A stretch of DNA of 17,149 nucleotides from an uncultured Prevotellaceae bacterium (GTDB taxonomy: Bacteria > Bacteroidota > Bacteroidia > Bacteroidales > Muribaculaceae): contig CALDIG010000009.1 in NCBI GenBank assembly GCA_937904375.1, forward strand, positions 1 through 17,149, in the 5' to 3' direction. Position numbers and translations under genes: made by a program. Under the pieces are notes generated by a model. That model ran no database searches. It had not been told where the DNA came from and saw only the letters and a list, made by a program, of their open reading frames with translations. Positions 5,039 through 14,331 of the stretch are shown one piece after another (within the stretch, counting starts at the first letter, position 1; every line of letters begins with the position of its first letter).

Positions 5039-6373
5039 ATGGCAACACGAATGAACTGGGAACGGCTGATTTGCGACACCCGGCTGGGGCTGGAGCATTA
5101 CAAAGACAGCAAAGGCGGCGTGCGCAGCGACTTTGAGCGCGACTACGACCGTCTCATATTCTCATCGCCATTCAGGCGGCTGCAAAACAAGACACAGGTA
5201 TTTCCGCTGCCAGGCAGCATCTTCGTCCACAACCGCTTGACTCACAGCCTTGAGGTGTCGTGTGTGGGACGGTCGCTGGCACGCGAGATTGCCATGCGCC
5301 TGCATGAGCGACACCAGCACGAAGCGTGGTGCAACAAGCTGTGGGACATGGGCGAGATTGTTGCGGCGGCTTGCCTAGCCCACGACTTGGGGAACCCTCC
5401 CTTTGGTCACTCTGGCGAGAAGACAATAGGCGAGTTTTTCAGCAATGGCAACGGCAAAGTGTTCCAAGAACGCCTCACACCTCAACAATGGGACGACCTT
5501 ACACATTTTGAGGGCAACGCCAACTCGCTTCGTACTCTCGTGCACCAATTCAAGGGCCGCCGCCCCGGCGGTTTCGCCATGACCTATTCTACCCTAGCCT
5601 CGATAGTGAAATACCCCTACTCTTCAAGCCATGCCGGCAAGAAAGGCAAGTTCGGCTTCTTCACTACCGAGAAAGACATCTTTGAGAAAATCGCCGCCGA
5701 GCTGGGCATGATCAGGCTTGAAGAGGAGCGCTACTGCCGTCACCCGCTTGTATATATGGTAGAGGCCGCCGACGACATCTGCTACCAGGTGATGGACATC
5801 GAGGACGGCCACAAACTCAAGCTCCTCACTACTGAGCAGACCATCGACCTACTTACTGGCTTCTTCAACGAAGAACGTAAAGCACACATGCGCGATGTGA
5901 TGGAAAAAGTCACCGACCCCAACGAGAAAATCGTGTATCTGCGCTCTTGCGTCGTGGGGTTGCTCGTACAGGAGTGCGCCACCACCTTTGTTGAGCACGA
6001 AGACGAGATAATGGAAGGTTGCTTCGATGGGTCGCTCATCGACAACATCTCGCCACTACCCAAGAAGGGATATGAACATTGCAGTGAAGTGGCTTTCAAG
6101 AAGTTGTACCGCGCTGGATATGTCGTTGATGTGGATCTTGCCGGCATAAGAATCATCAACCTGCTGCTCGACAAGCTTACGCAGGCGGTGCTACATCCCG
6201 AGAGCTATCACTCGCAGTTGCTACTTAACAAATTCCCGCAGCAGTATGACGTTCATGCCACTACACTCTTCGAGAAGCTGCAAGGCGTGCTCGACCACAT
6301 CAGCGCCATGACCGATGTCTATGCCCTCAACCTGTACCGTCAGCTCGACGGTATCAGCCTACCAACCGTTTAA
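5039..6373 (+). CDS. dgt: Deoxyguanosinetriphosphate triphosphohydrolase (dNTPase)
   Basis: HD-superfamily enzyme that cleaves dNTPs, classically dGTP, to nucleoside plus triphosphate in the cytosol, tuning dNTP pools and possibly limiting phage replication. 444 residues, a normal length for the family's shorter branch (E. coli Dgt is about 505). Metal ligands are visible: His69 in NRLTHSLEV, His115-Asp116 in CLAHDLGNPPFGHSGEK with His124, and a downstream Asp in EAADDICYQVMD (245/246). Other family marks are PFRRLQNKTQVFPLP at 44-58 and FEGNANSLRTL at 157-167. The start ATGGCAACACG fits the family N-terminus and lies after an AT-rich stretch with no Shine-Dalgarno site. Single gene, divergent from the fucose cassette, with a long leader that carries a dispersed repeat. 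No clear terminator is seen between it and 6563; AGAATATTCT near 6406-6415 is only a weak palindrome. Confidence 0.95.
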   Translation: MATRMNWERLICDTRLGLEHYKDSKGGVRSDFERDYDRLIFSSPFRRLQNKTQVFPLPGSIFVHNRLTHSLEVSCVGRSLAREIAMRLHERHQHEAWCNKLWDMGEIVAAACLAHDLGNPPFGHSGEKTIGEFFSNGNGKVFQERLTPQQWDDLTHFEGNANSLRTLVHQFKGRRPGGFAMTYSTLASIVKYPYSSSHAGKKGKFGFFTTEKDIFEKIAAELGMIRLEEERYCRHPLVYMVEAADDICYQVMDIEDGHKLKLLTTEQTIDLLTGFFNEERKAHMRDVMEKVTDPNEKIVYLRSCVVGLLVQECATTFVEHEDEIMEGCFDGSLIDNISPLPKKGYEHCSEVAFKKLYRAGYVVDVDLAGIRIINLLLDKLTQAVLHPESYHSQLLLNKFPQQYDVHATTLFEKLQGVLDHISAMTDVYALNLYRQLDGISLPTV

Positions 6374-6440
6374 ACTAAATATTTTTTGTTTTTTTGCATT
6401 TTTTTAGAATATTCTTAAAAGGCGTGTTGTGTTTTTTTTA

Positions 6441-6448
6441 TAAATTTG
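6441..6448 (+). promoter_or_regulatory. -7 box upstream of the LRR protein gene
   Basis: TAAATTTG matches TAnnTTTG exactly, but no TTTG is present at the right distance upstream. If used, the leader is about 110 nt. Confidence 0.4.
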
Positions 6449-6562
6449 TAAATTGAATTGCTGTGTTCTTCTACCATAAATAGTAGAGTTTATTCAACAA
6501 CAATTTGACTAACAATCATTTAAAAAATCATATTATTAACTTTTTCAAAAATCAAAAGAACT

Positions 6563-9500
6563 ATGTACATGAACATTACACGTTTATCATGGTTGCGTAG
6601 TTTGCTTGGCGCAATGGCACTGCTCTTGGCATTTGGCTCGGTCAATGCTGCGAAAATCACAGCATTAGGCTACAACTGGACCACAAGCGGAACTAACGCC
6701 ACTTTAGCAAAGTACACTATCAACACAGTAACGGTTGATGGAGTGTCGGTAAAAGACTCTCTTTTCTACACTGGTGACGAGAACAACATCGTCAACATCC
6801 CCGAGACATTTGACTACAACGGCATCACCTACACCGTGGTTGCTGTTGATGCCAACGCATTTGTCAACTGCCGTGACATTAAGGAGATCCATCTCCCTGC
6901 CACTTGCGTAAGCTATGGCAACAACTGCTTCCGCGGCTGTACCAGCCTTACCAACTATCCCGTCACCGAGACAGCGACAAAGATGGGTAGCGGCACAATT
7001 TGGGAATGCATAAATGTGACCGAGGCATTTATCCCTGGTGGGGTGACAAGCACCCTGATTTCTAACCAATTTGCCAATAGTGGTGTGCGCAAACTCACCA
7101 TCATGGCAAGCGAGACACCACTTAAGTTCAATAGGAACGCATTTGGTGCCACCACAACCGACCTCCCGCCACTTGACACCCTCATCATTGAGCGCCAGAT
7201 GAATACCGGCGACTATGTGAGCAACCTTCAGCCATTCCACAACTATCCCACCATCAAGCAACTTGTTTTGGGTGGCAGTTTAACCGACATCTCTCAAAGT
7301 TGCTTTATGGGATGTACTGGCATTGAAGAGATTATATTTGAAGACGGAAACGTGATTGCCACCATTGGCTCCGACGCTTTCCAAAGCTGCAACCACCTTA
7401 AAGCCATTGAGCTGCCTGCAACCATCACTTCGGTTCCCATGAATCTGTTCCTCAACTGCTCGCGACTGGAGTCGGTTAGCTTCCTCGGCGACATCACTTC
7501 AATTCAGCAGAGTGCGTTCAACGGATGTTCTAGTCTTCACAGCTTTAATTTCCCGACTACACTCACCAGCATTGGCGCATCAGCATTCTACAATAGCGGT
7601 CTCGCAGGCGTGATAGAGATTCCTGAGGGTGTCACATCTATTGGCACAACCGCATTTGCTGGTGCTCATGCCATTACTGGCATCAAGTTGCCATCTACCA
7701 TCGCCACTATTGGCAATGCTGCTTTTGGTCCCATCGAGAACCTCGCCAGCATCGAGCTTGGCTCAGGCAACAGCGCATTTGCCCTTAACAACGGAGTCCT
7801 GACCAACGCTGCCGGCACACGCCTTCTCGTTACAGCACATGAGGGCAATATTGGCACAGCACTCAACAATGCCACCATTGAGACTATCGACAACTATGGT
7901 ATGGCTTACTCGCCTTATACCGACGTGAACCTCACCGCTCTCACCGAGATTGGCAACTACGGCTTCTACCGTGCAGCCATCAAAGAGTTCACTTACAAGG
8001 CTGGCATGACCGTTAATCCTAACGCATTCCTTGAGAGCGACCTTGAGATTCTTAACATAGAAGAGGGTGCACGCGAGATTCCACAGAACCTGTGTGCCAA
8101 CTGTACCAAACTCCACACTGTGAACATCTCAAGCACCGTGACCAACATCTTCCAGGATGCGTTCTCGGGCTGTACTGCTCTCGAGCACATGGAGCTGGGC
8201 TCACACATCAACTACATGGAGAAAGGTGCTGTGCCTTCTACCATCCAAAGCCTGAGAGTTCTCAACGTAACTCCTCCAGTACTTGGTGCTGGTGTCTTTG
8301 AGCCAAGCCAAAGCAACGTAGAGTGCTTGGTTGCAGCAAGTGCTGTTGATGCCTACAAAGCTGCTCCACAGTGGCAATACCTCAACATCGTTGGTGATCC
8401 AACAATCACTGGTGAGGGCACAACACTCGGATGTCCTCCGGGACTCTACTTCGCCACCAAGGACTGCCGACTCATGTACAAGAATGAGCAAGGCGAGATT
8501 ATCGACACTGAGTTCAACACCGGTGAGCACGCTTTCAACTTGCAGCTTTACAAGAATCGCGTTTATGTTGCCAGTGCAGGCCACTACTTCCAGTATCAGG
8601 GTGCCGACGCACAAGCCACAGGCGGTGACGGCGAGCTCTTCTATGTCAACAACACCGATGGCATGTGGTATCGTGTTACCGTTTTGAACAATGTGGGCTA
8701 CAAGGCTTTTGAGGATCCATTCTCGATGTATATCTCTGAAATCGATAACAAGATTTACATTGCCGACCGCAACGTGGGAATCCATGAGATGAGCGCCGAC
8801 ACCGTAGGTCTCTACGGTTCACAGCCCTTCTTCATGGAGAACAACTGGCTGCCTTACTACAACGACAAGATCACATACGGAGCTATTGGCGCCGGCATGA
8901 CAATGCGTGCTACCGACGTGATAGCATCCGACGGCACTACCCGCAACAACGTTTACTGGGTTGCCAAGAAGTTCAACGGTCAGGGTATCTTCCGCTTTGA
9001 TAAGGGCATGCTCTACACCGACGGTACTGGAGCCGACCACACCGACAAGCAGTTGCCTGTTTACCTGTTCAACGTTCAGATGACGACATTCTACCTCGAC
9101 GAGGAGAACGGATATGTTTACTTCTTCGTTCAGAAGGATAATGTGGGCAACAGCACCCCAGGTCTCTACCGCATCGCGCTTGAGACTCTTAACACCAAGC
9201 AAGATCAGGCTACCGTTGCCGACGATGCAGTTCTCATCGACGACTCTCCCATCTTGCTCGAAGGCTCGGGCGACGAGATTACTGGTATTACCCAGATTAC
9301 TGGCGATGGAGAACACATCTACTGGGCTTACATCTCGAGCAATGGCGGCACTGCAGTTCCAGGTATGGTAGAGTATGACGCCACCAACCCATTGCACCAA
9401 ACTGGTATCAAGATGATTGACGCTGCTCCTGCCGACCCAACTGCAGCTCCTACTATCACCTACGCTGTAGAGGGCATAGCTGCCTATGGTGTTGCTGCTT

Positions 9501-9700
9501 ATAAGAGCAATGGATCTCCAGTAGTAATTCCTGGCGACGTTGACGGCGATGGATTTGTTACCGCTGGTGATATAACTGCACTCTACAACTTCATGCTCAA
9601 CAATGACAGTAGCGGTCTTGTAAATGGCGACCAAGATGGCGACGGGAATATCACCGCAGGTGACGTGACAGCTGTTTACAACATCCTGTTAGGTAATTAA
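6563..9700 (+). CDS. Secreted BspA-like LRR_5 protein with dockerin-type C-terminus
   Basis: 1045 residues. Signal peptide at 1-29 (MNITRLSWLRSLLG, then AMALLLAFGSVNA; Met1 or Met3 could start). From about 85 to 610 there are many LRR_5 (Treponema/BspA-type) repeats with the recurrent pattern I-x-x-I-x-L-P-x-x-x-x-x-I-G-x-x-A-F, for example IEIPEGVTSIGTTAFAG. The LRR part closes with AYKAAPQWQYLNIVGD, as BspA proteins often do. Residues about 620-985 look like a beta-propeller or other repeated-sheet domain: recurrent strands such as KIYIADRNVGIHEM, NVYWVAKKFNGQGIFRF and GYVYFFVQKDN. The last 55 residues hold two calcium-loop motifs, DVDGDGFVTAGD and DQDGDGNITAGD, each followed by a helix ending in LLN or LLG: a type I dockerin-like duplication. 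No Por-type sorting domain is seen. Probable surface adhesin or host/glycan-interaction protein; the ligand is unknown. It ends at a strong terminator. Confidence 0.9.
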   Translation: MYMNITRLSWLRSLLGAMALLLAFGSVNAAKITALGYNWTTSGTNATLAKYTINTVTVDGVSVKDSLFYTGDENNIVNIPETFDYNGITYTVVAVDANAFVNCRDIKEIHLPATCVSYGNNCFRGCTSLTNYPVTETATKMGSGTIWECINVTEAFIPGGVTSTLISNQFANSGVRKLTIMASETPLKFNRNAFGATTTDLPPLDTLIIERQMNTGDYVSNLQPFHNYPTIKQLVLGGSLTDISQSCFMGCTGIEEIIFEDGNVIATIGSDAFQSCNHLKAIELPATITSVPMNLFLNCSRLESVSFLGDITSIQQSAFNGCSSLHSFNFPTTLTSIGASAFYNSGLAGVIEIPEGVTSIGTTAFAGAHAITGIKLPSTIATIGNAAFGPIENLASIELGSGNSAFALNNGVLTNAAGTRLLVTAHEGNIGTALNNATIETIDNYGMAYSPYTDVNLTALTEIGNYGFYRAAIKEFTYKAGMTVNPNAFLESDLEILNIEEGAREIPQNLCANCTKLHTVNISSTVTNIFQDAFSGCTALEHMELGSHINYMEKGAVPSTIQSLRVLNVTPPVLGAGVFEPSQSNVECLVAASAVDAYKAAPQWQYLNIVGDPTITGEGTTLGCPPGLYFATKDCRLMYKNEQGEIIDTEFNTGEHAFNLQLYKNRVYVASAGHYFQYQGADAQATGGDGELFYVNNTDGMWYRVTVLNNVGYKAFEDPFSMYISEIDNKIYIADRNVGIHEMSADTVGLYGSQPFFMENNWLPYYNDKITYGAIGAGMTMRATDVIASDGTTRNNVYWVAKKFNGQGIFRFDKGMLYTDGTGADHTDKQLPVYLFNVQMTTFYLDEENGYVYFFVQKDNVGNSTPGLYRIALETLNTKQDQATVADDAVLIDDSPILLEGSGDEITGITQITGDGEHIYWAYISSNGGTAVPGMVEYDATNPLHQTGIKMIDAAPADPTAAPTITYAVEGIAAYGVAAYKSNGSPVVIPGDVDGDGFVTAGDITALYNFMLNNDSSGLVNGDQDGDGNITAGDVTAVYNILLGN

Positions 9701-9747
9701 TTGACAAGTCAATGAGTCAATAAGGACTTTATAAGTTGATTTTTTTG

Positions 9748-9790
9748 ATGACAAGACCATTCAAAAGTGTGTGGTCTTGTCATTTTTTTT
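9748..9790 (+). terminator. Intrinsic terminator after the LRR gene
   Basis: A perfect 12-bp stem, ATGACAAGACCA (9748-9759) with TGGTCTTGTCAT (9772-9783), a 12-nt loop, then seven T residues to 9790. It ends transcription of the LRR gene just before the metalloprotease promoter. Confidence 0.9.
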
Positions 9791-9793
9791 GCT

Positions 9794-9801
9794 TACCTTT
9801 G
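9794..9801 (+). promoter_or_regulatory. -7 box of the M6 protease gene
   Basis: TACCTTTG matches TAnnTTTG exactly and lies 29 nt before the ATG at 9830. The expected -33 position falls inside the terminator stem and lacks TTTG, so promoter strength is unclear. Confidence 0.5.
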
Positions 9802-9829
9802 TAGCCTAAACCAAAATTATCTATCAAAC

Positions 9830-12022
9830 ATGAAAAAAATAATGTTCTTACTGATGGCTCTCATGACTGCCATCATGGCGAGCGCAGAGCCCGCTAATCC
9901 CATGCCCATCAATGTGGTTCAGCCCGACGGCTCCACCCTGAAGCTCAAGCTGGTGGGCGACGAGTTCTACCATTTCAATACCACCATCGACGGCTATACC
10001 ATCGTTAACGTTAATGGAACATGGGAATATGCCATCAAGAAAGATGATGAGCTACGCTCCTCGGGCGTCATGGCGCATGACCCTGCCTCCCGCGACGCTA
10101 AAGAGACGCAGCTAGTGGCTAGGCTTGAGAAACGCCTCGTTGACAAGGCGGCTACCACCCAGGCACGCATTAACCGTGCCTCTCGCGACAAGAAGAGCCA
10201 GCAAACCCGTGAGCCAGCGGTCGACTACAACCTGTTCCGTGGTCTCATCATCCTCATCAACTACAACGACAGGCAGTTCCAGATGGATGACCCCAACGAT
10301 TTCTACAACCAGCTATGCAACACGTCGAACTACACTGGGTTCTATCATAATGGACGTTTTCAGAGGTGCACCGGCAGCGTGCGCGACTATTACTACGACA
10401 ACTCGATGGGACAGTTCGACCCAGTATTTGATATAGTAGGTCCCGTAAACCTCGACTACTCATGCTTTGAAGGCAACGACAAGGCGAGAGAGATTTTCAA
10501 GGCCGCCCTCGACTCGGTTGACAGCGAAGTGGATTTCTCGCTCTATGATGCCGACAACGATGACGAAATCGACATGGTGTTCTTCATGGTTGCTGGTTAC
10601 TCGTCAAGCTATAGCGGCAACAACAGCGGTTACCTGTGGCCTCACATGAGCTACCTGATTGACTGGTGGTCGGGGTGGCCACCACAACCCTACATCTATG
10701 ACGGCAAGAGAATGGGTACCTATGCCTCCTCATGCGAGATTTATGGTTGGGAAAGTTACAACTACACCATGCCTAACGCCATCGGAACATTCTGTCACGA
10801 GTTTGGACACGTGCTGGGACTGCCCGACCTCTACGATACCGACTACAGCGGTAGTGGCGGCGAGAGCAACCATCCTGGCGATTGGGACATAATGGCAAGC
10901 GGTAGCAGCAACAACTATGGTCGTGAACCTGTGGGCTACAGCCTCTGGGAGCGAATGGAACTGGGATTTGCCGAAGAGCCTACATCGCTATCCCTTGGCG
11001 ATTATAGCCTCTCGGCGCTTGACATCAGCAACACCGGTTACATGATGCCGTCGCCCAACGAGAATGAGTTCTTCCTCTTCGAAAACCGTCAGTCGGGCAA
11101 ATGGGACAAAGCACTGCCAGGACACGGACTGGTGATTACACGCGTGGATTACAGCAACGAACAAGTGTGGTGGAACAACGAGGTTAACTGCAACCCCGCT
11201 CACAACTACTATGAGCTGATACGCTCTTCGGGAGCTGGAAACGGCGACGTGCCGTTCCCAGGCTCAAAGGGCGTGACCTACATTAATTCGTCAAGCTACC
11301 CAGCTCTCGTCACTTGGGCTGAGGAACCTTGCGAGTTTGCGCTTTACAACATCGACGAATACAACAAGATAATCACATTTAACGTTGTCAATGATGTGCC
11401 GCCATTGACACTGGTCGAAGACTTTGAACAGATGCCAACAGGTCTTCCAACCAATGCCACTAACGTGCAAGGCAATTTCGCGACATGGAACTTCCCCAAA
11501 GCCGACGTGATAGATTATAACGATGGCCACGCCGCATCGCTGCAAATGCCGGGCGGCATAGCCATGAACAGCGACATTGACGTGCAAGCAATCAAGATTT
11601 CTCTTAACGCTATCAACACATCGAGCACTGCATCAAAGCTCCAGCTCTACTACTCTATCGATGAAGGTGCCACCTGGACCTCAATAGGCACAGAAACAGT
11701 AGCAGCAAATACCGATGAGACCATAAGCTGGCGACTAAATCTCGACAAGCAGCCCTTGCGCTTCAAAATCAACCGCACATCAGGTTCAAAGAGCGTGAAC
11801 CTCATCATTGACAACATAACAATATATTACATTGGCGATGATGCCATCCCTGGCGACGTGAATGGCGACGGCGAGGTCACTGCCGCCGATGTGACAGCAC
11901 TCTACGACTACCTGCTGAACAACGACACCACGCGCATAATCAATGGCGATCAGAATGGAGACGGAGAAATTACCGCAGCCGACGTCACCGCAATATACGA
12001 CATTCTTTTAGGAGTTAATTAG
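9830..12022 (+). CDS. Secreted M6-family zinc metalloprotease with dockerin-type C-terminus
   Basis: 730 residues from the ATG at 9830. The frame is open back to 9767, but that stretch holds the terminator tail and -7 box, and MKKIMFLLMALMTAIMASA is a textbook signal peptide. Residues 20-110 are the propeptide-like region of M6 proteins (PINVVQPDGSTLKLKLVGDE). The catalytic site is HEFGHVLGLPDLYD at 323-336, an HExxHxxGxxD zinc motif, with a Met-turn in WDIMASG at about 352-358. M6 is the immune inhibitor A family of extracellular endopeptidases. About 545-670 is a beta-sandwich, jelly-roll-like domain (LQLYYSIDEGATWTSIG). The C-terminal 54 residues carry the calcium loops DVNGDGEVTAAD and DQNGDGEITAAD, closely matching the tail of the upstream LRR protein. 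Probably exported and held at the surface or released; the substrate is unknown. No M6-specific terminator is seen, but a MITE-like hairpin element follows. Confidence 0.93.
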   Translation: MKKIMFLLMALMTAIMASAEPANPMPINVVQPDGSTLKLKLVGDEFYHFNTTIDGYTIVNVNGTWEYAIKKDDELRSSGVMAHDPASRDAKETQLVARLEKRLVDKAATTQARINRASRDKKSQQTREPAVDYNLFRGLIILINYNDRQFQMDDPNDFYNQLCNTSNYTGFYHNGRFQRCTGSVRDYYYDNSMGQFDPVFDIVGPVNLDYSCFEGNDKAREIFKAALDSVDSEVDFSLYDADNDDEIDMVFFMVAGYSSSYSGNNSGYLWPHMSYLIDWWSGWPPQPYIYDGKRMGTYASSCEIYGWESYNYTMPNAIGTFCHEFGHVLGLPDLYDTDYSGSGGESNHPGDWDIMASGSSNNYGREPVGYSLWERMELGFAEEPTSLSLGDYSLSALDISNTGYMMPSPNENEFFLFENRQSGKWDKALPGHGLVITRVDYSNEQVWWNNEVNCNPAHNYYELIRSSGAGNGDVPFPGSKGVTYINSSSYPALVTWAEEPCEFALYNIDEYNKIITFNVVNDVPPLTLVEDFEQMPTGLPTNATNVQGNFATWNFPKADVIDYNDGHAASLQMPGGIAMNSDIDVQAIKISLNAINTSSTASKLQLYYSIDEGATWTSIGTETVAANTDETISWRLNLDKQPLRFKINRTSGSKSVNLIIDNITIYYIGDDAIPGDVNGDGEVTAADVTALYDYLLNNDTTRIINGDQNGDGEITAADVTAIYDILLGVN

Positions 12023-12046
12023 TGAATTGATGAATTTCAGGCGAAA

Positions 12047-12174
12047 AGCACCCCCTCTAAGCATAGAGGGGGTTGGGGGGAGTATGAAAAATTTCCTAAA
12101 AAGACCATCTGGAGACCAATGTCGGCACATTGACATACTCCCCCTTTATCCCCATCTAACTTAGATGGGGAGCT
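12047..12174. mobile_element. MITE-like element with hairpin-forming inverted repeats
   Basis: 128 nt with imperfect terminal inverted repeats of about 40 nt (12047-12086 and 12134-12173). Each arm is itself a hairpin: CCCCCTCT/AGAGGGGG around AAGCAT on the left, CCCCATCT/AGATGGGG around AACTT on the right. The arms also pair through GGGGGAGTATG (12076-12086) and CATACTCCCCC (12134-12144). The core of about 47 nt is non-coding. No target duplication is evident. G-rich arms of this kind are frequent between genes in Bacteroidetes (recollection, unchecked). It lies in the 341-nt gap 12023-12363 and may act as terminator for the M6 gene; otherwise that gap holds only the following promoter. Confidence 0.7.
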
Positions 12175-12258
12175 GACAGACAGCACATTATTACAGTATA
12201 ACATTACAATTGAAACTTTTATAAATTAGGCTTTGTCTCTCGGAAAAGCTCAAATAAA

Positions 12259-12290
12259 TTTGTTTTTTCACTCTACATGCATTAATTTTG
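12259..12290 (+). promoter_or_regulatory. Promoter of the LysM-OMP operon
   Basis: TTTG at 12259-12262, 20-nt spacer, TAATTTTG at 12283-12290, followed by CAC exactly as in the dgt promoter. Predicted leader about 70 nt to the ATG at 12364. Confidence 0.78.
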
Positions 12291-12363
12291 CACTTGAATC
12301 TGCTTCGGCATAATGCCCAAGCATTGCAATAAACGTGATTGTCAACAAGAAACAACGATAATT

Positions 12364-14331
12364 ATGAAGAAGTTTTTAGCTCTAGCGATATTGTTTGTTA
12401 CAGCTACCTGTACAGTTAGCGCAAAGTTGAATTTGCCGACCAAGAGGATTGGTAATGAGACCTTCTATTATTATGAGGTGAAGAAGAATGAGACAGTGCA
12501 GGATATTGCCAGCAAGATTGGTGTCAATAAAGACCTGATTCTGAAATATAATCCATCGGCACGCAACGGTGTTGCCAAGAAGCAGTTGCTGTTTTTGCCG
12601 GTTAGTGAATTTGACAACAAAGCCCAGCAATCATCGGGCAAAAAGGCACTGATTACCGACGATGTGGTGACCCACACCGTGAAAAGCGGTGAGAGCGTTT
12701 ATGGCATCTCAAGAACCTACGGCGTTACCGAGAGCGACCTGCTAGCCGCCAATCCGTCGCTTGCCTACGGTCTGAAAACTGGTGAGCAGCTTGTTATTCC
12801 CTCGAAGGCCTCCTCGTCAAGCGAGATTGTGTATCACACCATCAAGGACGGCGAGACGCTTTATGGCATCGCCAAGGCATATAATACCACTATCGAGAAG
12901 CTTATAGAGCTGAATCCCGGTATCGCCAGCAGCAATCTTCAGGCCGACGATGTGGTAATGATACAGCCCAATACCACAAAAGACATAATAGTCCAAAAAG
13001 ATATCAAGCAGTTTATACCTTATGTGGTTACCGCCGGCGACACCTACGAGAGCGTGGCTGCCGCCAATGGCATTAATGTGAAAGTGCTCAAAGACGCTAA
13101 CCCCGAAGTATCGAAGCTCAAAAAGGGTAAAACAATCTACATCCCTCGCGATGCCATCGACAAGCAAGTGGTGAACACTTCCACCATGACCGAGGAGCAG
13201 CTTGAGAACAGCTACAAGGACAAGTTTGATGAGGTTTATAACGATGTCCATTCCCCCAACAAGGACAACAGCATCAGCATCAGCATTATCTTACCGTTCC
13301 AGACCGACATGAAAAACCGCAGCAAGAACGCTCGCGACTACGACGAGTTCTTTAACGGCTTTGTGATGGCTCTCGACAGCGTGGGCGGCAATCTCACCAA
13401 GCCTCTGAACATCAATGTCTATGATACAAAGCTTAGTCCCGGCATCACCGATAGCATTCTCTCGCTTGATGCACTCAAGAAGAGCGACATCATCATAGCT
13501 CCATCTGAGAGCGACCAGCTGCAGCGCATTCTTGCCTACGGACAAAAACACAACATCGACATTCTCAACTGCTTTGTGGCTCAGAGCGAGGACTACATCA
13601 GCAATCAGCGCTCTATGCAGGTTCACATACCCTCGCCCTATCTCAACGCTTCAATCATAGAGATGCTCCGCACTAAATATCAGGACTACGAATTGGTGTT
13701 CCTTGATGACCCTTCTGAGACTTCAAAGGAAATCTATGAAGAGATAAAGAAATATGCCAACGTGAGCAAGCATCCTCACAAGACGCTCACTATCATCAGC
13801 GACCTCACAGGAAAAACCTTGTCGAAATATCTCGACCCAGCATCAAAATACCTTTTCATCCCTGCCAACGGCAAAGAGACTTTCATTAACAAGTTTGCCT
13901 CTGGCATCATCGAGGCGAAGACGATGCGCGTGGATTGCCGCCTGGAGTTGCTTGGCCATCCTGAATATACCATGTACCTGAAGAAGCACAAAGACGACTT
14001 CATGGCAATGGACACTCACATCTATTCTCGCTTCTTCCTGCCCGACAATGCTCAAGCTAGGGCTTTGAACAGCAAGTATGTGAAGAAATATGGCAAACCA
14101 TCAAACAGTGCTCCTAACATGAGCGTCTTCGGATTTGACCTGGGCATGTTCTTGGTTAACGCCTATGCTAACGACATCACCCCTGGCGATAAGGCATCGG
14201 CCTACGAAGGCATTCAGACCAATTTCTTCTTTGAACGTGCTAACAACTGGACTGGATATATCAACAAGTCGGTGCGTATCATCAACCTCACTTCTAACAA
14301 AGAAATCAAGATTACCGACTTGAATGATTAA
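12364..14331 (+). CDS. LysM-repeat protein with periplasmic-binding-protein-like domain
   Basis: 655 residues from the ATG at 12364; the frame opens 17 codons earlier, but MKKFLALAILFVTATCTVSA is the signal peptide. Cys16 is not in a good lipobox, so cleavage after VSA is favoured. Four LysM modules follow: about 36-79, 103-147 (HTVKSGESVYGISRTYGV), 156-201 (HTIKDGETLYGIAKAYN) and 219-261. LysM modules bind N-acetylglucosamine-containing chains such as peptidoglycan. From about 304 to the end there is a type I periplasmic-binding fold resembling branched-chain amino-acid receptors (SISIILPFQTDM, EFFNGFVMALDSVG, KSDIIIAPSESDQ), here not linked to ABC transporter genes. The domain probably serves as a sensor or scaffold. 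The last 8 nt overlap the next gene, an outer-membrane barrel, implying coupled expression and perhaps a shared envelope complex (inference). Confidence 0.9.
   Translation: MKKFLALAILFVTATCTVSAKLNLPTKRIGNETFYYYEVKKNETVQDIASKIGVNKDLILKYNPSARNGVAKKQLLFLPVSEFDNKAQQSSGKKALITDDVVTHTVKSGESVYGISRTYGVTESDLLAANPSLAYGLKTGEQLVIPSKASSSSEIVYHTIKDGETLYGIAKAYNTTIEKLIELNPGIASSNLQADDVVMIQPNTTKDIIVQKDIKQFIPYVVTAGDTYESVAAANGINVKVLKDANPEVSKLKKGKTIYIPRDAIDKQVVNTSTMTEEQLENSYKDKFDEVYNDVHSPNKDNSISISIILPFQTDMKNRSKNARDYDEFFNGFVMALDSVGGNLTKPLNINVYDTKLSPGITDSILSLDALKKSDIIIAPSESDQLQRILAYGQKHNIDILNCFVAQSEDYISNQRSMQVHIPSPYLNASIIEMLRTKYQDYELVFLDDPSETSKEIYEEIKKYANVSKHPHKTLTIISDLTGKTLSKYLDPASKYLFIPANGKETFINKFASGIIEAKTMRVDCRLELLGHPEYTMYLKKHKDDFMAMDTHIYSRFFLPDNAQARALNSKYVKKYGKPSNSAPNMSVFGFDLGMFLVNAYANDITPGDKASAYEGIQTNFFFERANNWTGYINKSVRIINLTSNKEIKITDLND

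Noticed and set aside
9531..9700. A type IX secretion sorting domain at the ends of the LRR and M6 proteins
   Set aside because: The tails are duplicated calcium loops with helices of the dockerin type, without the beta-sandwich and Lys-rich end of Por sorting domains.
9767..9829. Upstream start for the M6 protease
   Set aside because: The extra 21 codons cover the terminator stem, T tract and -7 box; the signal peptide begins at 9830.
12313..12363. Upstream start for the LysM protein
   Set aside because: The signal peptide begins at the later ATG (12364), and the extension is Cys/His/Lys-rich and unlike any leader.
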